NCBI RefSeq assembly: GCF_000760695.4
Contig: NZ_JHEG04000001.1
Coordinates: forward strand, 635,599 to 699,598
DNA from: Tolypothrix bouteillei VB521301
GTDB taxonomy: Bacteria; Cyanobacteriota; Cyanobacteriia; Cyanobacteriales; Nostocaceae
Length of the DNA: 64,000 nt
Reading direction: 5' to 3'
Position numbers and translations under genes: made by a program. Numbering within the stretch: the stretch's first letter is position 1; every line of letters starts with the position of its first letter. Below, one piece after another: positions 63,540 through 64,000 of this stretch. The notes under the pieces were generated by a model, which did not search any database, was not told where the DNA came from, and worked only from the letters and a program-made list of their open reading frames with translations.

Positions 63540-64000
63540 ATGCAGTTTATCAAAGTTGTTCTTGTCGCTGTTGTATTTATTGTGAATTTAGCGATCGCTC
63601 AGCCTTCTTGGGCGGGTAAAAATTTCACCAAGGGTACTGACTATGCTGAGGTTACTCAGGAGTTGAATGAACTTTTGAGAGTGCAAACTGCTCCAGAGCA
63701 AGCAGGCTATACACCTGAAGAATTTCAGAGCCGACTGGCAAAATTACAGTTACAAAAAAATATTATCGAAACAGCCACGAAACGAGCACAATGCCGCAAT
63801 GAAACTGGAAGAACGTTGGCTGTTTATGCCAATAAACCCAAAAAATTACCAACTCAACTCTACTATTTAGGAGCAGGAAAAATCACGGATGATGATTGGG
63901 ATTGTGATGGAATCTACTTACCTGCTATGACTCAGGTAGCTCTCAGCCCCAATGCTCAACCACAAGAGTTGACTGAACCTATCGCAGTTAAGTTTGTAGA
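63540..64000 (+). CDS. Secreted hypothetical protein, cut by the window end
   Basis: An open frame of 153 codons runs to the window edge with no stop. AAAGGAG lies seven bases before the ATG. Residues 1-25 form a signal peptide (FIKVVLVAVVFIVNLAIAQ, cleavage after PSWA). The mature part includes a helical stretch (EVTQELNELLRVQ, EEFQSRLAKLQLQKNIIETA), then cysteines in QCRNETGRT and DWDCDGIYLP that may pair. The family is not recognised. The signal peptide resembles that of the gene at 62971, so the two may be related in export or regulation. Confidence 0.75.
   Translation, partial: MQFIKVVLVAVVFIVNLAIAQPSWAGKNFTKGTDYAEVTQELNELLRVQTAPEQAGYTPEEFQSRLAKLQLQKNIIETATKRAQCRNETGRTLAVYANKPKKLPTQLYYLGAGKITDDDWDCDGIYLPAMTQVALSPNAQPQELTEPIAVKFV

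Noticed and set aside
1..64000. CRISPR array
   Set aside because: No series of 25-40 bp repeats with unique spacers was seen. The tandem repeats present have units of 7-33 bp without spacers.
1..64000. tRNA or rRNA genes
   Set aside because: No stretch with the conserved T-loop and acceptor pattern or rRNA-like sequence was noticed. This is a reading by eye; a tRNAscan-SE run would decide.

Overview
The window looks like chromosomal DNA of a filamentous, probably heterocyst-forming cyanobacterium (Nostocales type). It carries chlH (oxygenic photosynthesis), a very large HstK-type Ser/Thr-kinase/histidine-kinase hybrid, many GCGATCGC (HIP1) octamers, short tandem heptamer repeats of the ATTAGCT and AATTATG kind, GATCCCCC-ended palindromic repeats, and several small DUF families that are common in cyanobacteria. 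The genus cannot be fixed from the sequence. I found no rRNA, tRNA or CRISPR array. Genes lie on both strands in short units.

Layout. 0-8 kb: a peroxiredoxin fused to a cold-shock-like domain, an amino-acid permease, a DUF3592-like membrane protein and a GNAT acetyltransferase, then a complete IS630-family element (4554-5576) lying 2-4 bp from the stop of a secreted 5'-nucleotidase. 7-17 kb: an Fe(II)/2-oxoglutarate-type dioxygenase, a second EF-G of the mitochondrial/spirochaete type, and the 5.5-kb kinase gene. 17-21 kb: a catalytically intact TnpB with a candidate omega-RNA end and a divergent ribbon-helix-helix gene, then a glutamine-synthetase-like gene followed by a FluG-type amidohydrolase. 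21-28 kb: small and hypothetical genes, a membrane-anchored FAD oxidoreductase, and a protein made of two copies of a Cys-containing module. 28-35 kb: acetolactate synthase with a zinc-ribbon tail, an MFS exporter, an alpha/beta-hydrolase-like protein, a DUF6888/DUF6887-like pair, and a ferrochelatase-like protein ending in seven histidines.

35-43 kb is the accessory core: a ParE/RelE-type toxin-antitoxin pair, a large HTH+TPR-like protein, two small membrane proteins, a complete controller-regulated type II restriction-modification system (M, R, C), a HicBA toxin-antitoxin pair, and directly beside hicB a 430-bp gene-free block full of hairpins that looks like a HEARO / IscB omega-RNA with no nuclease gene. 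The methyltransferase and controller genes carry the same 14-bp motif upstream. In front of the methyltransferase it overlaps the -10 of a good promoter that starts transcription almost at the ATG. This is the clearest regulatory circuit visible.

43-64 kb is mostly housekeeping and transport: a P-type ATPase, an RND efflux permease, an FMN reductase, ftsH, an M23 peptidase, an LpxB-related protein and chlH. After chlH come a cupin gene and a DUF1003-like gene, each broken by one in-frame stop codon, then a CadD-type transporter and two secreted proteins, the second cut by the window end.
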